NCBI RefSeq assembly: GCF_000006945.2
Contig: NC_003197.2
Coordinates: forward strand, 1,302,001 to 1,366,000
Direction: 5' to 3'
DNA: 64,000 nt
Source of the DNA: Salmonella enterica subsp. enterica serovar Typhimurium str. LT2
GTDB lineage: Bacteria > Pseudomonadota > Gammaproteobacteria > Enterobacterales > Enterobacteriaceae
Below, piece by piece: positions 27,886-34,311 of this stretch; position 1 is the first letter of the stretch, and every line of letters starts with the position of its first letter. The notes beneath the pieces were generated by a model that was not told where the DNA came from, did no database searches, and saw only the letters and a program-made list of their open reading frames with translations. The translations under genes were made by a program, and so were the position numbers.

Positions 27886-28407
27886 CTACCTGATGGTAAA
27901 TTCCAGGGCGCGACTAAAATCGCAATCGGCCAACACAACAGGGTCGCCTTTTCTGACAATAATGCTATTTGTGCCCAGGCATTTTCGGCTCTGTTTCCCC
28001 TTAATTTTGTTATCATCAGTGAGCCAGCGCTGGTTATCATTACCCGTGCATGAATAAAGAATGATTGGTGTGCCTTCTTTTGTACCTTGTCCTGCGGCAT
28101 CCAGACATTTCTCACCCTGCGTGATTCTGTCTCGGTGAAATGAGAAAAGCTGAGATTGCACATGCTTACACTCCCGCAGCGTCAAACGATTCTGTTGATC
28201 TGGGCCTGCATCAAGGCACAGACCATCAGTTGTCCGAATTTGTTCCGCGTCATTTATGTAATAACCACCGGAATTAATCTGGTTTTGTGTAATGACCGGG
28301 AACGACAAATTAATACTATAAGGTGTGGGTAAGCCGTTCGTCGTACATCCACATAAAATAGAGGAGAGGCAGAGAACCAGTGTGGTTTTTCCTGAAAGCA
28401 AAGTCAT
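27886..28407 (-). CDS. envE: EnvE, ricin-B-type lectin lipoprotein
   Basis: 173 aa with a lipobox ILCGC near residue 20 and Thr at +2, which favours outer-membrane sorting. The mature part, about residues 45-170, has beta-trefoil ricin-B features: GLCLDAGPDQQNRLTLREC, KCLDAAGQGTKEGTPIILYSC, NDNQRW, and RKCLGTNSIIVRKGDPVVLADC. Three subdomain-like repeats with Cys pairs and one QxW are present. It resembles the CdtA-type lectin subunits, but no nuclease partner is encoded nearby. Carbohydrate binding is inference. It lies in the msgA-envE-cspH-pagD minus-strand run. Confidence 0.85.
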   Translation of the reverse strand: MTLLSGKTTLVLCLSSILCGCTTNGLPTPYSINLSFPVITQNQINSGGYYINDAEQIRTTDGLCLDAGPDQQNRLTLRECKHVQSQLFSFHRDRITQGEKCLDAAGQGTKEGTPIILYSCTGNDNQRWLTDDNKIKGKQSRKCLGTNSIIVRKGDPVVLADCDFSRALEFTIR

Positions 28408-28821
28408 TCAATTATTACCCTAAAAATAAATAGCGTTACAACTATATTGGCGATTTATACCCACTGAATATGACGTAGCATTGAGCGGCAATAGAGATAA
28501 TTCCGATAGAATCACATAAATACTTCGGTTAAATGCGCGCAGCCAGCCACTCCTGTGACAATGGGTATATAGCGTTAAATACTTTTGCAATATTAGATGC
28601 TATCACAGTGAAAAACGGCTGTACATTTCTTCACGTTAAACAAAGTGAGAAGGGGGGGCACCCGATATATGATAAAAGAGGTCACAGGAGTCATTAGCAA
28701 AATAAATCTTTTAGATTTTCGCCACTGAAAACATTCTGCAGCCTTTCAGGCAAAGCCTCATAGCAGGCTGCGGAGGTAGACGTACTCGCTAAATTTTTCT
28801 GAAAAAATGCCGGGTGACGAA
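28408..28821. other. Intergenic region between envE and cspH
   Basis: About 410 bp without a gene. Near 28737-28772 the arms CTGCAGCCT and AGGCTGCGG can form the 3' stem-loop of the cspH message (minus strand). The remainder is AT-rich and should contain the envE promoter; no operator is recognised. Confidence 0.45.
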
Positions 28822-29034
28822 TTATGAAAGATAAACGTTGGCGGCGGTAGGTCCGCGGAGGCCATTAATACGACAAAACTCAACGCGTATACCGGGGATA
28901 AGCGCTTCTGTTTCGTGTTGGCGACATGCTGAAATGTGGACCTGAACATCTTTGCGTCCATCGGAGGGGGTGATGAGACCTTTACCGCTCTTACAATCAA
29001 AGGTTTTGACAATTCCTGTCATTTTACGAGACAA
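28822..29034 (-). CDS. cspH: Cold-shock-like protein CspH
   Basis: 70-aa CspA-family protein, beginning [19 protein letters not shown]. The nucleic-acid binding motifs are degenerate. RNP1, normally KGFGFI, reads KGLITP, and RNP2, normally VFVHFS, reads VQVHIS. Several surface aromatics used for RNA stacking are therefore missing. This is also the CspH character in E. coli. It lies between envE and pagD on the minus strand. Confidence 0.9.
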
Positions 29035-29165
29035 ACAAATTCCTTAATGGGGATAACGAGGCGCACTATACACGTCAGGAAAAATAATGCCAGCTATATT
29101 TGATGGCAATCAAGATTTCCGGGTGGCTAAAAGTAGTCGTTCGGCACCATTGTAGATAAATAACA

Positions 29166-29429
29166 TTATGTTCTGGAGAAAGTATTCCCTTTCCTGGCGT
29201 CATTGACTGGTGCGGACATCATGGGTTTTGTCGTCGGGCAGGACGGTGAACTAATCTGCCTGGCTTGCTTTTTATCAGTATTTGTAGGTGGTTGCGGGGT
29301 TTTACTACCAAAATCGTAGATAAAAATATCCCATGATGCCTGTTGTAAACCAGAACAATGGCCTGAACTGGCCAAAACATGGAATGAAAAAATAAGTAAT
29401 GACCAAAGCATAAAAGCATGATGTTTCAT
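29166..29429 (-). CDS. pagD: PagD, PhoP-activated exported small protein
   Basis: 87 aa with an N-terminal hydrophobic segment (HAFMLWSLLIFSFHVLASS) typical of a signal peptide, then a polar, Pro-, Thr- and Lys-rich mature part. AGGAGGTGC precedes the ATG at 29429; the open frame upstream to 29495 is not used. It is divergent from pagC, as known for this PhoP/SlyA-controlled pair. Molecular role unknown. Confidence 0.88.
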   Translation of the reverse strand: MKHHAFMLWSLLIFSFHVLASSGHCSGLQQASWDIFIYDFGSKTPQPPTNTDKKQARQISSPSCPTTKPMMSAPVNDARKGNTFSRT

Positions 29430-30240
29430 AGCACCTCCTGTTATATATAATGACTTGTGAAGTTCATCTCCTGAATTATGGAACGTCATTGACATTTTTT
29501 ATTCAACGAAGAGTTAACCACTCTTAATAATAATGGGTTTTATAGCGAAATAGACTTTTTTATCGCGTGTTCAATATTTGCGTTAGTTATTATTTTTTTG
29601 GAATGTAAATTCTCTCTAAACACAGGTGATATTTATGTTGGAATTGTGGTGTTGATTCTATTCTTATAATATAACAAGAAATGTTGTAACTGATAGATAT
29701 ATTAAAAGATTAAATCGGAGCGGGAATAAAGCGTGCTAAGCATCATCGTGAATATGATTACAGCGCCTGCGATGGCATATAACCGTATTGCGGATGGAGC
29801 GTCACGTGAGGACTGTGAAGCACAATGCGATATGTTCTGATTATATGGCGAGTTTGCTTAATGACATGTTTTTAGCCGAACGGTGTCAAGTTTCTTAATG
29901 TGGTTGTGAGATTTTCTCTTTAAATATCAAAATGTTGCATGGGTGATTTGTTGTTCTATAGTGGCTAAACACTTTATGGTTTCTGTTAAATATATATGCG
30001 TGAGAAAAATTAGCATTCAAATCTATAAAAGTTAGATGACATTGTAGAACCGGTTACCTAAATGAGCGATAGAGTGCTTCGGTAGTAAAAATATCTTTCA
30101 GGAAGTAAACACATCAGGAGCGATAGCGGTGAATTATTCGTGGTTTTGTCGATTCGGCATAGTGGCGATAACTGAATGCCGGATCGGTACTGCAGGTGTT
30201 TAAACACACCGTAAATAATAAGTAGTATTAAGGAGTTGTT
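29430..30240. promoter_or_regulatory. Long divergent regulatory region of pagD and pagC
   Basis: About 810 bp of AT-rich DNA separating pagD and pagC, with no supported gene. By established knowledge pagC is controlled by PhoP and SlyA and silenced by H-NS, and such length and AT bias suit H-NS binding. I found only partial PhoP half-sites and cannot place the box with confidence. A perfect palindrome GTGTTTAAACAC lies about 40 bases before the pagC start, within 30197-30208. Confidence 0.55.
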
Positions 30241-30798
30241 ATGAAAAATATTATTTTATCCACTTTAGTTATTACTACAAGCGTTTTGGTTGTAAATGTT
30301 GCACAGGCCGATACTAACGCCTTTTCCGTGGGGTATGCACAAAGTAAAGTTCAGGATTTCAAAAATATCCGAGGGGTAAATGTGAAATACCGTTATGAGG
30401 ATGACTCTCCGGTAAGTTTTATTTCCTCGCTAAGTTACTTATATGGAGACAGACAGGCTTCCGGGTCTGTTGAGCCTGAAGGTATTCATTACCATGACAA
30501 GTTTGAGGTGAAGTACGGTTCTTTAATGGTTGGGCCAGCCTATCGATTGTCTGACAATTTTTCGTTATACGCGCTGGCGGGTGTCGGCACGGTAAAGGCG
30601 ACATTTAAAGAACATTCCACTCAGGATGGCGATTCTTTTTCTAACAAAATTTCCTCAAGGAAAACGGGATTTGCCTGGGGCGCGGGTGTACAGATGAATC
30701 CGCTGGAGAATATCGTCGTCGATGTTGGGTATGAAGGAAGCAACATCTCCTCTACAAAAATAAACGGCTTCAACGTCGGGGTTGGATACCGTTTCTGA
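30241..30798 (+). CDS. pagC: PagC, outer-membrane protein of the Ail/OmpX/Lom family
   Basis: 185 aa with a signal peptide ending NVAQA (about residue 23) and an eight-stranded beta-barrel. It ends in the aromatic signature VGVGYRF used for outer-membrane insertion. PagC is PhoP-activated and supports survival in macrophages and serum. Lom of phage lambda is in the same family. The ribosome site TTAAGGAG is well spaced. Loops carry charged insertions such as HDKFEVKYGS and KEHSTQDGDSFSN. Confidence 0.95.
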   Translation: MKNIILSTLVITTSVLVVNVAQADTNAFSVGYAQSKVQDFKNIRGVNVKYRYEDDSPVSFISSLSYLYGDRQASGSVEPEGIHYHDKFEVKYGSLMVGPAYRLSDNFSLYALAGVGTVKATFKEHSTQDGDSFSNKISSRKTGFAWGAGVQMNPLENIVVDVGYEGSNISSTKINGFNVGVGYRF

Positions 30799-31203
30799 AA
30801 AGCATAAGCTATGCGGAAGGTTCGCCTTCCGCACCGCCAGTCAATAAAACAGGGCTTCTTTACCAGTGACACGTACCTGCCTGTCTTTTCTCTCTTCGTC
30901 ATACTCTCTTCGTCATAGTGACGCTGTACATAACATCTCACTAGCATAAGCACAGATAAAGGATTGTGGTAAGCAATCAAGGTTGCTCAGGTAGGTGATA
31001 AGCAGGAAGGAAAATCTGGTGTAAATAACGCCAGATCTCACAAGATTCACTCTGAAAAATTTTCCTGGAATTAATCACAATGTCATCAAGATTTTGTGAC
31101 CGCCTTCGCATATTGTACCTGCCGCTGAACGACTACTGAAAAGTAGCAAGGTATGTATTTTATCCAGGAGAGCACCTTTTTTGCGCCTGGCAGAAGTCCC
31201 CAG
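30799..31203. other. Intergenic region between pagC and tRNA-Arg
   Basis: About 400 bp without a convincing gene. The last 130 bp are GC-richer, and CTACTGAAAAGTAG within it can form a small hairpin. It could be the remains of a longer transcript leading into the tRNA. Confidence 0.35.
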
Positions 31204-31280
31204 CCGCCACTAGCTCAGCTGGATAGAGCATCAACCTCCTAAGTTGATGGTGCGAGGTTCGAGGCCTCGGTGGCGGTCCA
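31204..31280 (+). tRNA. tRNA-Arg (anticodon CCU)
   Basis: Complete cloverleaf of 77 bases. Acceptor CCGCCAC pairs with GTGGCGG; D stem GCTC/GAGC; anticodon stem TCAAC/GTTGA with loop CTCCTAA (anticodon CCT, reads AGG); T stem CGAGG/CCTCG with TTC; discriminator T; encoded CCA. All stems are perfect. It starts with C rather than the usual G. It closely resembles the tRNA-Arg(UCU) at 43642 and differs from the chromosomal argW type as I recall it. Similar rare-arginine tRNAs are carried by lambdoid phages. Confidence 0.92.
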
Positions 31281-31282
31281 AT

Positions 31283-31354
31283 GTGGTTATCGTATAATGT
31301 TATTACCTCAGTGTCAGGCTGATGATGTGGGTTCGACTCCCACTGACCACTTCA
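31283..31354 (+). pseudogene. Degenerate tRNA-Gly (glyT-like, UCC type) with damaged anticodon arm
   Basis: Acceptor GTGGTTA pairs with TGACCAC and T stem GTGGG/CCCAC is perfect. The sequence ATCGTATAATG...TATTACCTCAG and CTGATGATG follow E. coli tRNA-Gly(UCC) closely. The anticodon loop has lost about two bases and no longer carries TCC; the D-loop is short by a base or more; the 3' end reads TTCA instead of TCCA. Compensatory changes in both arms of the acceptor and T stems show past selection on pairing. Probably not a working glycine tRNA. Confidence 0.7.
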
Positions 31355-31486
31355 GTTTTGAATAAGTATTGTCTCGCAACCCTGTTACAGAATAATTTCA
31401 TTTATTACGTGACAAGATAGTCATTTATAAAAAATGCACAAAAATGTTATTGTCTTTTATTACTTGTGAGTTGTAGATTTTTCTTA

Positions 31487-31598
31487 TGCGGTGAATCCCC
31501 CTTTGCGGCGGGGCGTCCAGTCAAATAGTTAATGTTCCTCGCGAACCATATTGACTGTGGTATGGTTCACCGGGAGGCACCCGGCACCGCAATTTTTT
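31487..31598 (+). ncRNA. Compact structured RNA candidate, phage C4/IsrK-like
   Basis: A closing stem TGCGGTG (31487-31493) with CACCGCA (31585-31591) is followed at once by ATTTTTT. Inside are three hairpins: CCCC (31498-31501)/GGGG (31510-31513); GAACCATA (31543-31550)/TATGGTTC (31561-31568); CCGGG (31570-31574)/CCCGG (31580-31584). CAGTCAA at 31518-31524 is complementary to TTGACTG at 31551-31557, which lies in the second hairpin's loop, so a pseudoknot is possible. The T-run gives a natural 3' end. Similarity to phage C4-type antisense RNA is an impression, not verified. Confidence 0.55.
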
Positions 31599-32034
31599 AT
31601 AAAATGAAATTCACACCCTATGGTTCAGAGCGGTGTCTTTTTACATCAGGTGGGCAAGCATAATGCAGGTTAACTTGAAAGATACGATCAATAGCAGAAA
31701 CCAGTGATTTCGTTTATGGCCTGGGGATTTAACCGCGCCAGAGCGTATGCAAGACCCTGGCGCGGTTGGCCGGTGATCGTTCAATAGTGCGAATATGAAT
31801 GGTTACCAGCCGCTGCGAATTCTACCTGGGTCACTTAATAAAGCAAAACATTTAAACGCTCAACAACGACAATTCAGACAGTTCGAACTTTTCTTTAAAA
31901 ATAGGATTAACCATGCTTAAAAGTGGTTACTAATTAGCCATTATACTACGGTAGTGATTCACATATTCTTTAACGTTACGTTACAGGAAGGTTGAAGTGG
32001 AAATGCCTGATGAGTCTTCAGGCATTTCTTAAGG
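31599..32034. other. Intergenic region before pliC 3' end
   Basis: About 430 bp with no supported gene. A GC-richer patch (31715-31770) contains the weak inverted pair CCGCGCCAG and CTGGCGCGG, a possible stem-loop near 31732-31767. The rest is AT-rich. Confidence 0.4.
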
Positions 32035-32379
32035 TTAGTTAGCTAAGGAACAGTTACTGAGAACAGGTTTATCATCACCTTCCACCAGTTCAGCCGTTTT
32101 GCCTTTGGTATAAAGTTTATAAGTATAATTTTTGTCTATGGCTTCGTAATTTGCTCCGGAGGCCATTTTCATTAACCGCATCGGGATCATCTCGTTTACC
32201 TGACTGATAATCGCATAGGCGTTTCCAGCCTCGGTGTTGACGTAAATCACCTCCATAACCTGGTTATCATTACAGGTGTATATAGATTTAGAAATCTCCT
32301 GCGAAGCTGCTATAGAGGTGGTACTGGCGCTAAGCGCAGCGAGAAAGAGGGTAAATGGGATCAATTTACGTTTCATCAT
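32035..32379 (-). CDS. pliC: Periplasmic C-type lysozyme inhibitor PliC
   Basis: 114 aa with a signal peptide to about residue 24 (TTSIAAS) and an MliC/PliC fold. It has the early YTCNDNQVMEVIYVN strand motif, the SGANYEA loop that enters the lysozyme active site, YKLYTKGKTAEL and a second Cys near the end (LSNCSLAN), so one disulfide is likely. No lipobox, so it is the periplasmic rather than the lipoprotein type. AAGGA precedes the first ATG by five bases. It protects against host C-type lysozyme, fitting the surrounding virulence genes. Confidence 0.9.
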   Translation of the reverse strand: MMKRKLIPFTLFLAALSASTTSIAASQEISKSIYTCNDNQVMEVIYVNTEAGNAYAIISQVNEMIPMRLMKMASGANYEAIDKNYTYKLYTKGKTAELVEGDDKPVLSNCSLAN

Positions 32380-32756
32380 TAGTATCCTTTGTGCATAAAA
32401 TTGTCGTTAATTCCCTGAAGAACGGGAGATAAAGCGGCATCAATACGATGAATGCTGTAGTATTCCTGTTTACTGACGAAAAGTGCGCCAGAAAAGCGTA
32501 TTATAATTTATCCATCACTGACATATGTGATGAGTAGACAAATCTTAAAATCATAAACTATAGGCTGCAAATCATTATGGTGCGATAGAAAATGATTGTC
32601 ACCACTGCTCAATACTATGGCATAAAAACCGAAGAAAACGGTACTGTTCACTGTCTCGTTTCATACGGTATCTGTCAGTGAAACTATTTCTTCAAATGAT
32701 GGTCTTTTTATTATCGATCAGATAATGGCATCAACAGGGGTTATTCAGGAGTATAT

Positions 32757-32882
32757 GTGAAAAAGTGGCTTATAGGAGGGATATTGATCGCAAGTTTTCT
32801 GACCGGTTGTCTGATGTGGCACAACATTGATAAATGGTTTAATAAAGATATCGAATTTTTCTACGTCGGAGACGATAGCTAA
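32757..32882 (+). CDS. 41-aa predicted lipoprotein
   Basis: GTG start at 32757, with CAGGAG seven bases before, opens a 41-codon frame ending TAA at 32880-32882. The product begins MKKWLIGGILIASFLTGCLM: two lysines, a hydrophobic core and a good lipobox LTGC (Cys at about 18), then a short charged tail. An ATG two bases earlier runs into TGA, so it cannot be the start. Too short for most gene finders. No family is recognised. It lies between pliC and the agsA region. Confidence 0.65.
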   Translation: MKKWLIGGILIASFLTGCLMWHNIDKWFNKDIEFFYVGDDS

Positions 32883-33013
32883 AATTCCAGTCAGTTGGCA
32901 ACGGGTGTCATATCTTCAGGTATGGCGCCCGGAGCCGCCGGGCGCAAATTGTAGGTGTATAAAAGTCATTTCATTAAAATTTTAGCGACAACATGGACAG
33001 TCACTACCGCGTG

Positions 33014-33187
33014 CTAACGGCCCTCTGAAGTCACAAGATGAATAAGCCAGTTTTTTGTTTCAGCGGTGACTGAAACATATTTTGTTCCTGGTGGTCTTAC
33101 CGCCAGTTGCTGAAAAAGACAACGATAATGTAACTGTTGCAGAGACTGACGAATACGACGACCGTGAATTTTATTTTTGGCGACCAT
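33014..33187 (-). CDS. 57-aa basic protein behind a Fur box
   Basis: ATG at 33187 with an excellent ribosome site GGGAGGAAAT, ending TAG at 33014. The product is Arg-, Lys- and Gln-rich (starts MVAKNKIHGRRIRQSLQQLH) with a single cysteine and no membrane segment. A hairpin terminator lies between it and the Fur-box promoter (33195-33215), so its expression could need read-through. An overlapping plus-strand frame (33082-33354) lacks a ribosome site. No family is recognised. Confidence 0.5.
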   Translation of the reverse strand: MVAKNKIHGRRIRQSLQQLHYRCLFQQLAVRPPGTKYVSVTAETKNWLIHLVTSEGR

Positions 33188-33193
33188 ATTTCC

Positions 33194-33216
33194 TCCCAAA
33201 AGGCCGCCCGAAGGCG
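33194..33216 (-). terminator. Hairpin with UUCG loop upstream of the 57-aa ORF
   Basis: On the minus strand GCCGCC, loop TTCG, GGCGGC, then CTTTT. The tetraloop and six-GC stem make it very stable, and the T-rich tail is on the minus strand only. It stands about 70-80 bases after the Fur-box promoter and just before the ribosome site of the small ORF. Confidence 0.65.
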
Positions 33217-33281
33217 GCGCTGGGTTTGATAATGGAGAAGGGCGTTGGTCACTGCCATAACCAACCTGTATACATTAATGC

Positions 33282-33302
33282 AATTGATAATCATTATCAA
33301 TT
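33282..33302 (-). promoter_or_regulatory. Fur box
   Basis: GATAATCATTATC (33286-33298), extended symmetrically by AATT on both sides, is a near-perfect Fur 7-1-7 palindrome. On the minus strand TTGATA within it can serve as a -35, with a TAATGT-like -10 17 bases on, so the regulated transcript most likely runs towards 33187. Confidence 0.75.
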
Positions 33303-33412
33303 TGGCTGGTGGAGAAAAATTGTAAAGATGAAGGGACAGCGGAAATGGCAATGAACGGGATGAGACTTTCGTTAACCACTTAAATTCGTGACTAAAAAAA
33401 GGCTTTTATAGA

Positions 33413-33440
33413 CTTGAAAATGTTTTTCCCGTCCCTATGT
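33413..33440 (+). promoter_or_regulatory. Sigma-32 heat-shock promoter of agsA
   Basis: CTTGAAA at 33413-33419 and CCCTATGT at 33433-33440, 13 bases apart, fit the RpoH consensus (CTTGAAA, 13-15 bp, CCCCATnT). A start at about 33448 (GGACAAGC) follows at the right distance. Confidence 0.88.
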
Positions 33441-33447
33441 AGTCAGT

Positions 33448-33508
33448 GGACAAGCAATGCTTGCCTTGATGTTGAACTTTTGAATAGTGATTCAGGAGGT
33501 TAATGATG
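33448..33508 (+). promoter_or_regulatory. fourU RNA thermometer in the agsA leader
   Basis: The leader beginning GGACAAGC forms a first hairpin (CAAGCA/TGCTTG) and a second in which TTTT at about 33478-33481 pairs with the AGGAGG ribosome site at 33494-33499. This is the four-uridine thermometer described for Salmonella agsA: heat melts the second hairpin and exposes the ribosome site. Confidence 0.9.
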
Positions 33509-33973
33509 GCACTCAGAACCTTGTCAGCACTTCCCGTGTTTGCTGATTCTCTTTTCTCTGACCGTTTCAACCGTATTGATAGACTTTTCAGTCAATTAAC
33601 AGGAGATACGCCAGTCGCTGCGACGCCAGCTTACGATCTGCAAAAGCGCGATGCGAATAACTATCTGCTTACCGTGAGCGTTCCTGGCTGGAAAGAGGAA
33701 GAGCTTGAAATTGAAACGGTTGGCGGCAACCTGAATATTACGGGTAAACACACTGAAGAGACGGTAGAGGATCAGACGCACTGGATTTATCGTGGTATTC
33801 GTAAGGCGGATTTCCAGTTGAGTTTTTCTTTGCCTGAACATGCTAAGGTGAATAATGCGAAACTGGAACAGGGCCTCTTGTTGGTCGAGATTTACCAGGA
33901 GATCCCTGAAAGCGAGAAACCGAAAAAAATTGCCATAGAAAGCAAACCAAAGGCGATTGAACACAAATCATAA
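33506..33973 (+). CDS. agsA: Small heat-shock protein AgsA
   Basis: Hsp20-family holdase, about 155 aa, that suppresses protein aggregation. The alpha-crystallin domain spans about residues 35-130 (YDLQKRDANNYLLTVSVPGW, then ISGxxx-like ITGKHTEE, WIYRGIRKADFQLSFSLPEH and the C-terminal GLLLVEI strand). Two ATGs are adjacent; the second at 33506 is six bases from AGGAGG and gives MALRTLSALPVF. Paralogous to IbpA/IbpB. Expression is doubly heat-controlled by sigma-32 and the fourU leader. Confidence 0.94.
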   Translation: MALRTLSALPVFADSLFSDRFNRIDRLFSQLTGDTPVAATPAYDLQKRDANNYLLTVSVPGWKEEELEIETVGGNLNITGKHTEETVEDQTHWIYRGIRKADFQLSFSLPEHAKVNNAKLEQGLLLVEIYQEIPESEKPKKIAIESKPKAIEHKS

Positions 33974-33980
33974 TCGCGTT

Positions 33981-34010
33981 AATGGAGGCCCGTTTAGACG
34001 GGCCTTCATT
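33981..34010 (+). terminator. Stem-loop after agsA
   Basis: AATGGAGGCCCGT and ACGGGCCTTCATT pair across a short loop, eight bases after the agsA stop. GC-rich stem, moderate T-tail. Confidence 0.75.
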
Positions 34011-34093
34011 GTCTGTAGCGAAAAGTATCCCGTCATGCTTGTAGGCACAGATCGCTAAATATTATAGCCCTGACCTCTATATTATCCCGTGCC

Positions 34094-34147
34094 ACTGACC
34101 TCGTCGCCATTGGACGGCGGTAAGTTGGAATTATCCGCGAGGTCAGT
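34094..34147. repeat. Ten-bp inverted repeat upstream of the sialidase gene
   Basis: ACTGACCTCG (34094-34103) and CGAGGTCAGT (34138-34147) are exact complements separated by 34 bases that contain CGCC/GGCG. On the plus strand CCAATTTTTG follows, so it may act as a terminator or leader structure. The rest of 34011-34311 shows no gene. Confidence 0.5.
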
Positions 34148-34311
34148 CCAATTTTTGTCCACTCTCGACATTCTGCCTGTTATGGGCGCGATATCTGAAC
34201 ATAAATTCGTATAGCGGTTCATCGTTTTCACCGCGTTGATGCTATTTCTGCTAACACTACTTTCATACGTAAAAAAGCTGATGCTTTTTACCTTATTTAA
34301 TCGAGGCAGGT

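Noticed and set aside
29430..30240. PhoP box for pagC/pagD
   Set aside because: Several half-sites exist but none forms the tandem (G/T)GTTTA-N5 pattern convincingly.
30621..30980. 119-codon minus-strand open frame overlapping the pagC 3' end
   Set aside because: Mostly antisense to pagC; the rest is intergenic without a start signal.
33082..33354. 90-codon plus-strand open frame over the Fur-box region
   Set aside because: Starts with TTG without a ribosome site and overlaps a better-supported minus-strand ORF.
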